Assembly (NCBI GenBank): GCA_021292165.1
Contig: CM037876.1
Coordinates: 316,724,776-316,788,775, forward strand
Source: Shinisaurus crocodilurus
Taxonomy: Eukaryota > Chordata > Lepidosauria > Squamata > Shinisauridae
Direction: 5' to 3'
Length of the DNA: 64,000 nucleotides
Shown: positions 1 through 9,582 of the stretch, piece by piece
Layout of the letters: every line of letters begins with the position of its first letter
How positions within the stretch are numbered: position 1 is the stretch's first letter
Position numbers and translations under genes: made by a program
Notes under the pieces: model-generated
The model's input: the letters and a program-made list of their open reading frames with translations, nothing else
Told to the model about the DNA's origin: nothing
Database searches by the model: none

Positions 1-140
1 AGGTGGAATCTAGGTTCCTGTACCTTGAGCCCATTATTCCGTGTCCTGCAAACTGGGATGATCGAGAAGAGATCCTGGCCCTCCTCTGTGTGACAACCCT
101 TCAAGTACTGGAAGAGTGCGATCATATCTCCCCTCGGAGG
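1..140 (-). mobile_element. CR1 LINE fragment, ORF2 C-terminal region, antisense
   Basis: The reverse complement reads like the CR1 ORF2 C-terminus that is complete at 25360-26093. The matched part covers the segments equivalent to [14 protein letters not shown] and the N-x-F-x-LNIRKN region. The copy runs off the left edge of the window, so its 3' end is not visible. Substitutions have broken the reading frame. It is a dead remnant. Confidence 0.8.
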
Positions 141-159
141 AGAAATGCCCAAATACGTA

Positions 160-460
160 CCAGAGCTGCTATAACGTTGCGGGTAAGAGATTGGACCAGC
201 CTTCCCTGACCTGGTACCATCCAGATGTGTTAGACTACAACCCCCAAATCCCTTCAACATCTGGAGGGTACCAGCAGGTTAGGGGAGGCTGGGTTGGACT
301 ATGAGCCCTCAAGTCCCCAGTTTGAATTGCACATCCAGGTGGCCTAAGGCAAGCCTCTCTTGCCTTGCCCCATCTGCAATTTAGGGATAACAATACTAAT
401 CTATCGTACAAGGTTGACGCTAGGATTACACAGTACACGAAGTGCTTTGAACATGACACT
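160..460 (+). mobile_element. MIR-like tRNA-derived SINE, interrupted by a hAT-type MITE
   Basis: Outside 197-291 the sequence resembles a MIR-type SINE. It has a tRNA-like head ending in a B-box-like CAGTTTGAATT, then a pyrimidine-rich stretch, a CATCTGCAATTTAGGGATAA segment, and a tail near AGTGCTTTGAAC. MIR SINEs are mobilised by L2 LINEs, which are abundant in this window. The copy is old and diverged, so the exact ends are approximate. Confidence 0.6.
197..291. mobile_element. hAT-type MITE with inverted repeats, nested in a MIR-like SINE
   Basis: The element starts CAGCCTTCCC and ends AGGGGAGGCTG, so the two ends are near-perfect inverted repeats. It is flanked by GATTGGAC (189-196) and GGTTGGAC (292-299), a 7-of-8 match that fits the 8-bp target duplication of hAT transposons. 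The ends resemble the element at 13416-13527. It has no coding capacity, so a hAT transposase in trans is inferred. Confidence 0.75.
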
Positions 461-590
461 GTCTATATACTGCTAAAATGTTATGTTGTAGTTTATTTCA
501 ATGCTGCCTTTCAGCCAAAAAGGCCCTCGAGCTGGCTCACCAAAGTATATAAATACAACATTCAAACAACGCAATTATCACGTTCTACCA
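461..590. other. Unassigned sequence
   Basis: No gene and no recognised repeat were seen. A TATAAATACA stretch occurs at about 548, but no coding sequence follows it. Confidence 0.4.
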
Positions 591-594
591 CGCT

Positions 595-1060
595 AGGATG
601 GGCGCCGAGCCCGGTGCTCGGCTCGCGGGGTGCTCGGTGAGTGCCCCCGCCACATGAGCTGAGCCTCCGGCAAATGCCAGCTGAGGCGCTCGCCGGACTA
701 CGTTTTTTATGTAAAAAAAAGAGCGTAAACTACATTAAAATGGCCCGTGATTGGCGTAACTGGCGCTATGTTTTTTACATTAAAAACAGCATAAGATACG
801 TTAGAACAACCGCGATTTGCGTGGCGTATGCAAACTATGCAAATCGTGGTTGTTCTAACATATTTTACACTTCTTAACATAAAAAACATAGCACCGGTTA
901 CGCAAATCGCGGCCATTTTAACATAGTTTGCACTGTTTTTAACGTCAAAAACGTAGCGCAGGAAACCGGAAGTTCCTTTCCCCAGCTCAGCTCACAAGGA
1001 TGTGAGCCGAGACAGGGAAAGGTAAGTCGAGCAGAACTCAGGGGGGGGGGTCAAGCCTGG
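595..1060. mobile_element. Unclassified foldback (palindromic) element, GC-rich ends
   Basis: From about 700 to 955 the sequence is a long imperfect inverted repeat. The left arm runs from CTACGTTTTTTATGT to AACCGCGATTTGC, and the right arm from GCAAATCGTGGTTGTTC to CAAAAACGTAG. The arms are about 115 bases with an AT-rich loop near 822-840. GC-rich flanks follow, with an ETS-like CCGGAAGT near 966, a GGTAAGT near 1020 and a G run at 1042-1051. A related right-arm copy lies at 42755-42925. I do not recognise the family. It could be a non-autonomous DNA transposon or a repeat carrying promoter-like sequence. Confidence 0.6.
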
Positions 1061-1147
1061 CGAGTTCGCTGAGCTTCCACCCCCCTATCGAGCTCCACAC
1101 ACAACCCTACCATGGACGGTAGCGTCAGATGCCACAGTTAGTATCTG

Positions 1148-1333
1148 ACTAAGTGTGGGTACCACAGTTAGTACAACATGCTTTCCATGCCAAAGATCCC
1201 AGGTTCAATCCTTGGTGTCTCCAGGTAGGCCTGGGAAAACTCCTGCCTGAAACCCTGGAGGGCCATCGACAAGACAGAGCTCCGGTGGACCAATGGTCAG
1301 ACTCAGTATAAGGCAGCTTTCTATGTTCCTAGA
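1148..1333 (+). mobile_element. tRNA-derived SINE
   Basis: The head includes an ACATGCTTTCCATGCC segment and a degenerate B box, AGGTTCAATCCTTGG. The body contains CTGCCTGAAACCCTGGAG and CCAATGGTCAGACTCAG, and it ends TATAAGGCAGCTTTCTATG. The same family appears at 6636, 19398, 10090 (minus) and 53025 (minus). The polymerase III A box is poorly preserved. It is a retrotransposed copy, not a functional tRNA gene. Confidence 0.8.
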
Positions 1334-1636
1334 CTGCAGTATCAGAGTATACACCATCTGGCTTCCTGCAAATCATAGCTTGCTTTAAAAAGCAAGTTCC
1401 TAGCCCTCATGGCCGTGAGGGTGTGCTTGAAAAAGCATTGCAGGGATGGAAAATTTGTTGAGTTTGATGCTACTCAATTTATTTTTTCCTAAATTCAGTT
1501 CATTCTTGTCTTGTTTCTGCATCAGTTTGAGATTTTTTTAAAAAAAAATCTGCACAAAAATAATCACACTTTTATGCACACATCAAAATCTATGCAAGTT
1601 TGTATATGTTTGTGAAAGCATATACAATTACAAACT
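1334..1636. other. AT-rich unassigned sequence
   Basis: No gene or recognised element was seen. The stretch has homopolymer A and T tracts around 1535-1560 and several TATGCA or TTTGTATA words. Confidence 0.4.
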
Positions 1637-1637
1637 T

Positions 1638-1995
1638 ACTTTTTTAAATTTATTTTTATTTATTTACATTTATTAATCGCCCATCTGGCCAGCAACCAGC
1701 CACCCTGGACGATGTACATAGGCTAAAAACAAGATAAAATAGATTTAAAATATTATAATTTTTTAAAAAATCGTAACCCACCCCATATTCCCGCCTGAAC
1801 AGCCAGGTTTTTAATGAGCGGCGGAAGCTCAGCAGAGAGGGGGCATGGCGGAGGTCATTCGGGAGAGAGTTCCACAGTACAGGGGCCGCCACAGAAAAGG
1901 CCCTCTTCCTCGTCCCCACCAGTCTAGCTGCTCTGGCTGAAGGGACAAGGAGAAGGCTGTCTGTGGCAGATCTTGTTGAGCAGCCTACTTAGATG
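1638..1995 (-). mobile_element. L2-type LINE 3' end, antisense
   Basis: On the minus strand a 3' end of the ORF2 C-terminus is visible, with GTRKRAFSVAAPVLWNSLP followed by LRHAPS and LFRREYGVG. After it come a 3' UTR with a CGTCCAGGGTGG-like block and an AAATAAATAA tail. The same architecture is seen at 8135-9495 and 2772-3163. The copy is 5'-truncated and keeps only about 90 codons. Confidence 0.88.
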
Positions 1996-2102
1996 CTTTC
2001 CCAAACACACACATTTTTGTATGCACTTTTCGAAGTATACACACTTTTTGCATGTGACTTCTCGTTATACAAAAAATTTTGGGTGTATTTTTCCATAATA
2101 TA

Positions 2103-2357
2103 CAGTAATACCTTGGATTGCAAGTAACTTGGTTTGAGAGCGTTTTGCAAGACAAGCAAATTTTTAAATATTTATTTAATATTTTTTTTACTTGATATAC
2201 AAGCGACGTCTTGCAATACAAGTACTGTAGTACGGCTTAAATTAAAAATCTCTGTACAAATTTTTTTGGGGGGCGGGATTTCGTTTTGATATAAGAGTGT
2301 TTTGGATTACAAGCATGTTTCCAGAACGAATTATGCTCTCAATCCAAGGCATGACTG
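2103..2357. mobile_element. Tc1/mariner-like MITE (copy 1)
   Basis: The left end CAGTAATACCTTGG is matched at the right by CCAAGGCATGACTG, an imperfect inverted repeat. The flanking dinucleotides are TA on the left and CA on the right, close to the TA duplication of Tc1/mariner elements. The interior has inverted segments such as TTTTGCAAGACAAGC and GACGTCTTGCAATACAAG. A sister copy is at 62941-63187. No transposase is encoded. Confidence 0.7.
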
Positions 2358-2365
2358 CACATGTT

Positions 2366-2770
2366 TTTGTGTTCCTTTTCCCCTGTTGTATTTTCTCTGC
2401 CCATTTCTGCAATGTTACATGCATTTTTTTAAAAAAAAAAATCTGAACTGCACCTCAAAATTCAGGAAAGCGAGAATATCACCATAGCACTGCATTCCAG
2501 TTCATACATAGCTTTGGTAAGTGTAAATTTTAATAAGTTTGCATTAAAAACGTGTCGTGAACACAACTGATTTCTCACCCACCCCTATGAGAGCCGGAGG
2601 GGCGGGGATCCGAGCTGATTTCCAGAATTCAGATGCTGGCGTAGAGATCATGATTTATTTTCTCAGCTTTATCTTGTTCAAGACTGCGATCATGTACCGT
2701 ATTAATTTTGCACCTTATTCCAAAACCCAGATGGAGTTTTGTGTTGCTTCTGGGGAGGGGTGTGTTTAAA
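2366..2770. other. Unassigned sequence
   Basis: No gene was seen. A poly-T/poly-A junction sits near 2427-2441. The remainder resembles nothing I can name. Confidence 0.35.
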
Positions 2771-2771
2771 G

Positions 2772-3124
2772 GAGCGTCTCAAGGGGCGTCTCCAGCAACA
2801 CCAAGTGGGCCGCTCAACAAGATCTGCCACGGACGGCCTTTGTCCCTTCAGCCAGAGCAGCTAGACTGGTCGGGACGAGGAAGAGGGCCTTCTCTGTGGC
2901 AGCCCCCGTACTGTGGAACTCTCTCCCAAGTGACCTCCGCCATGCCCCCTCTCTGCTGAGCTTCCGCCGCTCACTAAAAACCTGGCTGTTCAGGCGGGAA
3001 TATGGGGTGGGCTAAGATTTTAAAATTGTATACTGTTTTAATGTATTTTATACTGTTTTATCTTCTGTACTGTACATCGCCCAGGGTGGCCGGTTTGCCA
3101 GCCAGATGGGTGATAAATAAATGC

Positions 3125-3162
<38 letters not shown>

Positions 3163-3163
3163 G
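2772..3163 (+). mobile_element. L2-type LINE 3' end
   Basis: The segment encodes a frame-disrupted version of the L2 C-terminus: RKRAFSVAAPVLWNSLPSD, then LRHAPSLLSFRR and LFRREYGVG. It continues into a 3' UTR with CGCCCAGGGTGGCCGG and CAGATGGGTGATAAATAAAT. It ends in an AAT microsatellite. It is 5'-truncated. Confidence 0.88.
3126..3162. repeat. (AAT)n microsatellite at an L2 3' end
   Basis: About twelve TAA units follow the GATAAATAAATGC end of the L2 element. This is typical of L2 tails expanding by slippage. Confidence 0.95.
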
Positions 3164-3165
3164 CC

Positions 3166-3690
3166 CATCCCTTCTCGAACAAGTCATCGTGAAGAATCAC
3201 ATTCTGCCAACAGGCCCAGTGAAGCTGTGAGTATGGTTCCGAATCCCTCTGATCCAGCAAGAACAATCCATGCACGGAGAAGTACGATTATGATCACCAA
3301 CCATTTTTGGCAGCCGTCCTTATGTCTGTCCTAATGGATTGCACATTGAGACCCAGTTTACACCAGCTGAAGGACTGGACGTTAGGTCTAGCACAAGATG
3401 TGATGTGTCTGTGTGTACTTGCAGGAGTGTGTTTCCCTGCCCTCCTCAAGCCCTGGGTGGGGCAGGCCTTGCGTGGAGCTGATGCAGTGCCTGTCCTCTC
3501 TCTCTCTCTCTCTCTCTCAGTGTGTAGTGTAGCTCTTCGGCACTGTGTGTGTGTGTTTTTTACACTTGGAAGTGATAAAGAAACCTGCTGTTGAAGTTAC
3601 CAGAGTCCCTTGTTTGTCCCTGGGAGAGGAGACTGGAGGGGTGGACTTCAAGCTGGGCTGAGAAGCTCACCCCCTATGTCAACCACACCC
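3166..3690. other. Unassigned sequence with a (CT)n tract
   Basis: A CT dinucleotide tract lies at about 3497-3519. Near 3576 there is GATAAAGAAACCTGCTG, which resembles polyadenylation-site sequence of LTR elements, but no LTR boundaries could be set. No gene was seen. Confidence 0.4.
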
Positions 3691-3699
3691 CAAGATCAC

Positions 3700-4435
3700 A
3701 ACCAAGATTTCGATTGTCCAATTTTTTATTTCTATATAAAACAAACACATAATATCAAACATATAACAATTAACAAAACAAAAGAGACCTCCGTTTTTCT
3801 TCTACAGCAAATACAGGTAACAATAATTTTTCTTACTCGATAATCCAAATGAGAAATCTCTTTCTTCCCATTGTCCCAGATTCACTTATTATTCCATAAA
3901 TCCACAAACAAACAAATCATTATTTTCCAGTCTCTGCAAAAGTCAATTAGAGGTTTCCACTCAATAATAAACGCAGATGTTGTCCTTTCTCTAATTAGTG
4001 ATGTAAGTTTGGCCATCTCTGCCAGCTCCAGCATCTTGACCAACCATTCTTCTATCGTAGGCACTGCTGGACCTTTCCATTTCTGTGCATATAGTAGTCT
4101 CGCTGCCGTTGTCATGTATAAAAATAAAGTTCCATATCTTCCTTCTAGCTGACTGTCCATTATTCCCAATAGAAAAGCCTCTGGTTTCAATTGAAAAGTA
4201 ATCCTTAAGATCTTTTGCATTAATAAATGAATTTCAACCCAAAATCTCTTAGCTTTCTTACATGTCCACCACATATGATAAAAGGTTCCTTCCTGTTGTT
4301 CACATTTCCAACATATATCTGATGCACCGCTATACATTCTAGCCAATTTCTCCGGCGACAAGTACCAACGATTTCAATCTGAAATCTTGGTAGGAGTTGC
4401 AGGATTTTGAATGCAAGGACCAAGTTCTAAAAATA
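3700..4435 (-). mobile_element. L1-type LINE 3' end with ORF2 C-terminus, antisense
   Basis: The minus-strand ORF (4361 down to 3882, 159 codons) carries L1 ORF2 C-terminal hallmarks. These are SPEKLARMY, a CWKCEQQEGTFYHMWWTCKK zinc-knuckle-like C-x2-C-x7-H-x4-C segment, and TAARLLYAQKWKG. Upstream, 4423-4362 continues the homology in another frame (LQLLPRFQ), so a frameshift separates the two parts. A 3' UTR follows to about 3700. The element is 5'-truncated and cannot encode an active protein. Confidence 0.88.
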
Positions 4436-4855
4436 TGTCCGGAAATGAAAATGTCCCACTCCCCCACATCAGACAATGATGTGTTTGTGCCACTGAGGCT
4501 TCAGTACCAACCTCATACCCTCAGTTACCTGCAGACATTAGTTTTCTTCCTTTTATTTCGATGTCTCCGGGCTTGTTTCTTCAGCCAAATCCAACATATG
4601 TCCCATTTGACCTCATTCTTGAACTGACTAGCCTGCCAATGCTCATTTGGAAGGAAGCAATTACCGCGTACCGAAAGCTTCAGTCACACACGCACTGCTT
4701 CGTCATCACATCAGGTACTGATTGCTCCTTGTTCTCATCTCCTGTCGCTTGGGGAAGAGGATTCCGTGGGCCATGTGTGGAAGGGGAGCCACCGCAAGAG
4801 GATTCTGTGGCTCCTTAAGGTCTGTAGTTTGACATTTCCACCCAGCATGGCTCAA
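4436..4855. other. Unassigned sequence
   Basis: No gene or recognisable repeat was found. Short ORFs occur on both strands without similarity I can name. Confidence 0.35.
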
Positions 4856-4859
4856 GTCA

Positions 4860-5065
4860 TGAGTAAGAACATCAGCAGAGCCCTGAGGCTGGATCAGACC
4901 AAGGCTCCATCTAGTCCAGCGTTCTGCTCACACAGAGTGGCCAACCAGCCGCCCAGGGGAAGCCCACAAGCAGGCAGGACGTGAGTGCAACAGCACCCTC
5001 CCGCCCATGCTCCCCGGCAACTGATGTACATGAGCACACTGCCTTGCAGGAATGTACAGAGTGCA
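4860..5065 (-). mobile_element. CR1-type LINE 3' end, antisense
   Basis: It contains AGAACATCAGCAGAGCCCTG, CTGGATCAGACCAAGG and a block ending in GGCCAACCAGCCGCCC. This is the reverse of the 3' end seen at 22320-22496 and 37830-38080. It contains no coding part. Confidence 0.75.
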
Positions 5066-5099
5066 ATGAACATCAGAACTTGCCCAGTTTGTGCTGTGA

Positions 5100-5320
5100 A
5101 CGCAAACAATTTTTTTCAGTGTGTGTGCGTATATATTTTCGGTGTTCGCATATTCCCAGACTTGAAATCACAACCGCAAAATGTGTTAAATAGAAACATG
5201 GGCGCTTCAAAAGTGCGCATTTTCACACTTTAGTCAATGGGAGGAAAGCGTGCATTTGGGTGTGTACTTTAAAAAATGTGCCCCAGAATGCACACTTTTC
5301 CTGTTCGAACAACAACGGCA
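5100..5320. repeat. Unclassified interspersed repeat, 'TTTAGTCAATGGG' family (copy 1)
   Basis: It shares CACACTTTAGTCAATGGG (5223-5240) exactly with 63334-63351, and in reverse, with one change, with about 11603-11620. The neighbouring TGTGTAC or TGCACAC words and the TTTTCC...TTCGAA segments also recur. No inverted terminal repeat or coding capacity was established. Confidence 0.5.
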
Positions 5321-5530
5321 ACAAAAAAGCTCATATCTGGTGTGTGGACTGAGCTTCAAGATGGAACTCGGGGAGCCTCAACAAGCGCGAGTCTTACTAA
5401 GTGGGCCTGAGGGTCCGCGGGAAGGGCCAAGAACAGAGAAGCAGGTAGAAATCAGGGGAGAGGAGGAAAGAGACAGGGTGCATCTACCCAACACATTTAA
5501 ACGGGTTTAACTCTTGTGGTTCCTCTACCC

Positions 5531-5661
5531 CAGTGTTCTCCAACCTTGGGTCCCCAGATGTTTTTGGCCCACAACTCCCAGCATGCCCCAGCCAGCGTAG
5601 CTGGCTGGGGCATGCTGGGAGTTGTAGGCCAAAAACATCTACCCAAGGTTGGAGAACACTG
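5531..5661. mobile_element. Palindromic hAT MITE, copy 1 of 6
   Basis: The element is almost entirely two complementary arms: CAGTGTTCTCCAACC... and ...GGTTGGAGAACACTG, meeting near GCCAGCGTAGCTGGC. It is flanked by a perfect 8-bp direct repeat, CTCTACCC (5523-5530 and 5662-5669), the size typical of hAT transposons. It has no coding capacity. RNA from it would fold into one long hairpin. Confidence 0.9.
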
Positions 5662-5669
5662 CTCTACCC

Positions 5670-6240
5670 CAAAGGAAGCCTAGGAATGGTATGGTGTTCT
5701 GTCTTCCATTAAGGGATTTGAGCATCCTTCATTAGAGGTCCCTTCCCAGCCCCTTCAAAGAACAATGGTGCCCAGGGGTTCCTTAGATGGGGGCTGGGAC
5801 AGCAAAAATGACTTGGAACTGGTGTACCTATGAAGCAGAAATGTGTCCACTGAGTCCTCAGTGGAGAGCTGTGACCTTCTTGGTGCTTCAGAGGGCAATA
5901 AAGAAAGATTTAGAATGTAAATCTAAGGGAAGAAAATCTTTCTTTTTTAAGGGAAGAAAATCTATGTTTTAGATTATATAGATTATATTATGCTTCTTTT
6001 GCTGTTGTAATCAACATGCAGCAGCGCTGAAGAGGAATGGGGGGTTAATATTTGGAGGAGGCCACCTACATCTTACTTAGTGGAGTGTGGGAAGGACGGA
6101 GACGCATGGAGAAGGGTTGTGAGAATGGCTCCTGGAGTTACGTTGGTGGAATAAACGGATGGTTTTCGTCTATAAAAAGCTGCTGCCCATCCTGCCTGAG
6201 AATTTAGATTTTCTAAATCTTTTACAACAATAGCTACTTA
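5670..6240. other. Unassigned sequence
   Basis: No gene was seen. A local direct repeat of AAGGGAAGAAAATCT occurs near 5927 and 5949. An AATAAACGG near 6150 is isolated. Confidence 0.35.
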
Positions 6241-6252
6241 TTACAACATTCA

Positions 6253-6290
6253 ATACTACTACTACTACTACTACAACAACATTATCAAGG
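6253..6290. repeat. (ACT)n / (ACA)n simple repeat
   Basis: A run of TACTACTACTACTACTAC is followed by AACAAC. An A-rich tract follows at 6352-6370. Confidence 0.85.
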
Positions 6291-6410
6291 GTGTCTGAGA
6301 TGTATTATGATAGACAACAACATTTTAAAACATTGTTCAAAAGGAGGAAATTAAAAAAAAAAAAAAAACAATTCTGCAGGTTGGTCCAGATTACTTTTTC
6401 TTGTTTATGG

Positions 6411-6562
6411 ATTTCATAGATCATAGAGTTGGAAGGAGCCTACAGGGCCATCGAGTCCAACCCCCTGCTCAATGCAGGAAACTAGAGGAGGGGTCTCCCA
6501 TCCAAGTAATAACCAGGCCTGACCCGGCTTAGCTTTCCACGCTCAGACAAGCTGAGCCAGCG
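6411..6562 (-). mobile_element. 5S rRNA-headed SINE with CR1-type tail (copy 1)
   Basis: Read on the minus strand, it begins with a 5S rRNA-like head: GCTTGTCTGAGCGTGGAAAG, then CTAAGC, GTCAGGCCTGGTTATTACTT and GGATGGGAGACC. These correspond to the internal box A and box C promoter of 5S genes. The second half (CTGCATTGAGCAGGGGGTTG and following) matches the 3' end of the CR1 LINEs here, so reverse transcription by CR1 machinery is inferred. Three more copies lie at 12870, 23911 and 52803. Confidence 0.85.
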
Positions 6563-6635
6563 TAGAACTGCATGGGATGAGGGACGGAAGCAAACAAGTA
6601 TGGAAAGGGTACCGCGCAGTGGCAAAGGCCGCAAA

Positions 6636-6795
6636 GCGCCCATTTTGTATGCAGAAATGTCCCAGGTCCAATCCGTGGCAGCATGTCCAGTTCTGAAAGG
6701 CTCAGGTGATGGGAGGGTCTCCCTTTACCCGTCTCCCTGGACTGCCACAGCCAGTCAGAGCAGACAATCCTCCGCTAGTTAGACGGGCCAAATGG
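6636..6795 (+). mobile_element. tRNA-derived SINE
   Basis: Same family as 1148-1333. It has GTATGCAGAAATGTCCCAGG, a degenerate B box GGTCCAATCC, and CCAGTCAGAGCAGACAATCC. Both ends are eroded. Confidence 0.65.
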
Positions 6796-6799
6796 ACGG

Positions 6800-7640
6800 T
6801 CTCAGCCACTTCATCTGCTCCACTTACTTATGAGAGACAAATGAACTTTGCAAAAAATGACCATCTTCCAGCACACGATTTTGCTGTCTCGGGAGGCTGC
6901 TCTGGATCTTATGCAAGCTTCAGCACAGTTCCCTGCTGTTGGCCCTGCCCTAGCGGAGCATGTAGGGCCTGAAGACATCCACCAGCTCTTTACGCACACC
7001 CCACATGCTGCCCCACTTTCTAAAAGGGAACTACCAGGGACATAGTTCCCTAGATAGCTCACACTTGTTGACAGTCACACCAAGGAGGGGAATCAAGAGG
7101 CAGCGTGGTTTAACAGAGCCGGCTGGGCCAATTCCCCCAGTCTACTTGTCCACTGGGATGAATGGAAAACCTATTTAATGCAGGTCATCCGGGCCACAGG
7201 GATTAGGAGACCCCTGTCAGAGGCAGTTAGCTGCTCCCCCATCAGTGTGCTGGCCGTATATATTTATGGAGGAATTCAGATGTGAATTGATTTCTCAGGG
7301 CAGCCTGAACGCTGCCAGGACCTCGGCCGACAGCTCTCCTTAGCAAGGATGGCCAAAGACATTCCCCTCTGGCACCTGCCTTAGGAAGAGTCAGATTCCC
7401 CCCCCGGCAAACACGTCCCAGCCGCAAAGAGGGGGAAATGTCCCACCAGTAGCCTTGTGTTGAAGCAAATCACTCATCCCAGGGCTGCAACACAACCAAT
7501 CACCCGCCCCCCAACATTCCACTTCAGCCGGGGTAAATCTGCTGTATTGAAGAAAGAACAAAGACTTCTGACACTCTGGGGGGCTGGGGAGCATATGGAA
7601 TGCTAAGAGGATCAAGGGGAGACGGGCTGGTGGATGCACA
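6800..7640. other. Unassigned sequence
   Basis: No gene or known repeat was recognised in about 840 bases. Short ORFs on both strands lack recognisable motifs. Confidence 0.35.
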
Positions 7641-7649
7641 CAGATGGGT

Positions 7650-7986
7650 GGGGGCCTGGTGCTCTGATTCTCTCCAGCAAAAAAATGGCAGTTGGTGGCT
7701 GTGAAAGGTCTGGGGGCAGGGGGAAGACTTCCCCTTACTGGCAGACTCTGTTCTTGTATGGACACCCACCCACCCACCCCGCCCGCCCAAAAAAGAATTG
7801 CTGATAGGCTGCCACCATGGGACGACCCTCGCCTGAACACTCTAGAGCAGTGTTCTCCAACCTTGGGCCCCCAGATGTTTTTGGCCTACAACTCCCAGCA
7901 TGCCCCAGCCAGCGTAGCTGGCTGGGGCATGCTGGGAGTTGTAGGCCAAAAACATCTGGGGGCCCAAGGTTGGAGAACACTGCTCT
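7650..7986. repeat. Duplicated block (flank plus palindromic MITE), copy A
   Basis: The block is nearly identical to 14703-15044. It comprises about 190 bases of unique-looking flank, including a CCCA-rich tract at 7765-7790, and a palindromic hAT MITE. Homology stops four bases beyond the right end of the MITE in both copies. The outer flanks are unrelated. Confidence 0.85.
7848..7982. mobile_element. Palindromic hAT MITE, copy 2 of 6
   Basis: Same complementary-arm structure as 5531-5661. The left 8-bp flank is CTCTAGAG (7840-7847), but the right flank is CTCTTGTG, so only the first half of the target duplication is present on the right. This fits a rearrangement after insertion. Confidence 0.9.
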
Positions 7987-8133
7987 TGTGTGTAAGAAAA
8001 CATACGTGGCGGAGTAAATGACATTATCTTAAATAACATGTCGGGGATGCTGCAACTAGTGCATGGCTCCTAGTACTGTTAGTTTCCCTTTAGCTGCCAG
8101 TTGGTTCCCAGGTCCAACCAATTCAAGGTGCTG

Positions 8134-9495
8134 CTTTTATTTATTTATTTATTTATTTATTTATTATATTTATCAATCGCCCATCTGGCCGGTCACCCAG
8201 CCACCCTGGGCGATGTACAATTAAAATACAGCAACACAACACAATAAAATATAATATTTAAAACAATATAAAAAATTCTCATTAAAAACCTAACCCACCC
8301 CATATTCCCGCCTGAACAGCCATGTTTTTAATGCACGGCGGAAGCTCATCACGGAGGGGGCATGGCGAAGGTCACTAGGGAGGGAGTTCCATAATGTGGG
8401 GGCCGCCACAGAGAAGGCCCTCTTCCTAGTCCCCACCAGCCTGGCTGCTCTGGCTGATGGGATAAGGAGAAGGCCGTCCGTGGCAGACCTTGTTGAGCGG
8501 CCTACTTGATGTTGCTGGAGGTGCTCCTTGAGATAAGCTGGGCCGGAGCCGTGTAGGGTTTTAAAGGTCAAAACCAACACCTTGACTTCGGCTCGGCAAG
8601 CAACTGGTAGCCAGTGCAACTCATTAAGCACTGGCGTGATGTGATCACGCCGGCGGCTGCCCTTAATCAGGCGAGCCGCCGCGTTCTGTACCAGCTGAAG
8701 CTTCCGGACCGTCTTCAAGGGTAACCCCACGTAGAGCGCATTACAGTAGTCTAGGCGAGAGGAGACCAAGGCATGAACCACTGATGGGAGCAGGTGATTA
8801 GGAAGGTAGGGGCGCAGCTGCCGTATCAGATGGAGTTGATACAGCGCCGCCCGGCTCACAGCTGCCACCTGAGCCTCCATGGACAGCTGGGAGTCTAGAA
8901 TGACCCCCAAGCTGCGGACCTGGTCCTTCAGGGGTAGATGTACCCCATTCAGCACCAGGTCAACATCCCCTAACCTTCCCTTGTCCCCCACCAGAAGTAC
9001 CTCGGTCTTGTCGGGGTTCAGTTTCAGCATGTTCCTTCCCATCCAGCCAGCCACTGACTCCAGGCACTTGGACAGGGTCTCAACGGCCAACCTCGGTGAG
9101 GACTTGAAGGAGAGGTAGAGCTGTGTGTAATCCGCATATTGATGACAGCGCACCCCATATCTCCTGATGATAGCTCCCAGCGGCTTGAGGTAGATGTTGA
9201 ATAACATCGGGGAGAGGATGGAACCCTGCGGCACTCCACAAGTGAGCAGCCGAGGGTCCGAAGCCTCCTCCCCGAGAACTACCCTCTGATACCTTCCAGA
9301 GAGGAAGGACCGGAACCACTGCAATACAGTGCCTCCCAAGCCCAACCCCTCCAGACGGTCCAGGAGGATACCGTGGTCAACGGTATCAAAAGCCGCTGAG
9401 AGATCGAGGAGGACTAGAAAGGAGCATTCGCCCCTATCCAAAGCCCTCCTCATATCATCCACCAAGGCGACCAAGGCCGTCTCCGTCCCATTTTG
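8134..9495 (-). mobile_element. L2-type LINE, 5'-truncated, antisense
   Basis: This is the longest transposon copy in the window. It runs from reverse-transcriptase motif sequence at about 9495 through the C-terminus to a 3' UTR with CGCCCAGGGTGGCTGGGTGA, a TTGATAAATAT end and an AAAT-repeat tail (8138-8170 as TTTA). Its 5' end abuts 80 bases of unrelated sequence, then another L2 in the opposite orientation. L2 elements are endonuclease/RT non-LTR retrotransposons, and only the 3' half of ORF2 is present. Confidence 0.92.
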
Positions 9496-9582
9496 GCCTT
9501 TAAACCCTAAATGGTTGGGAACCACGTTAAGCGTTAAGATCAGAGTCAGAGGCCTCCTCTCTGGCCAACCAGCAAGGGCCAT
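8290..9582 (-). pseudogene. L2-type LINE ORF2 remnant: reverse transcriptase and C-terminal region
   Basis: The 430-codon open frame begins outside the real homology; L2-like sequence starts near residue 31 (GTETALVALVDDM). In order it shows RT motif A DLSAAFD at 60-66 and motif B GVPQGS at 116-121. The catalytic box at 149-152 is YADY instead of YADD, because codon 152 (9127-9129) reads TAC. Next come LNPDKTEVLLVG (188-199), then RLDYCNALYVGLP and LWNSLPSDLRHAPS near the end. The endonuclease domain is missing. The loss of the second catalytic aspartate, plus the truncation, make it inactive. The ATG used by the frame is fortuitous. The frame is otherwise free of stops, which suggests a fairly recent insertion. 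Confidence 0.9.

Noticed and set aside
641..916. Opposing ORFs in the foldback element as genes
   Set aside because: Both arise from the two arms of one inverted repeat, giving mirror-image peptides.
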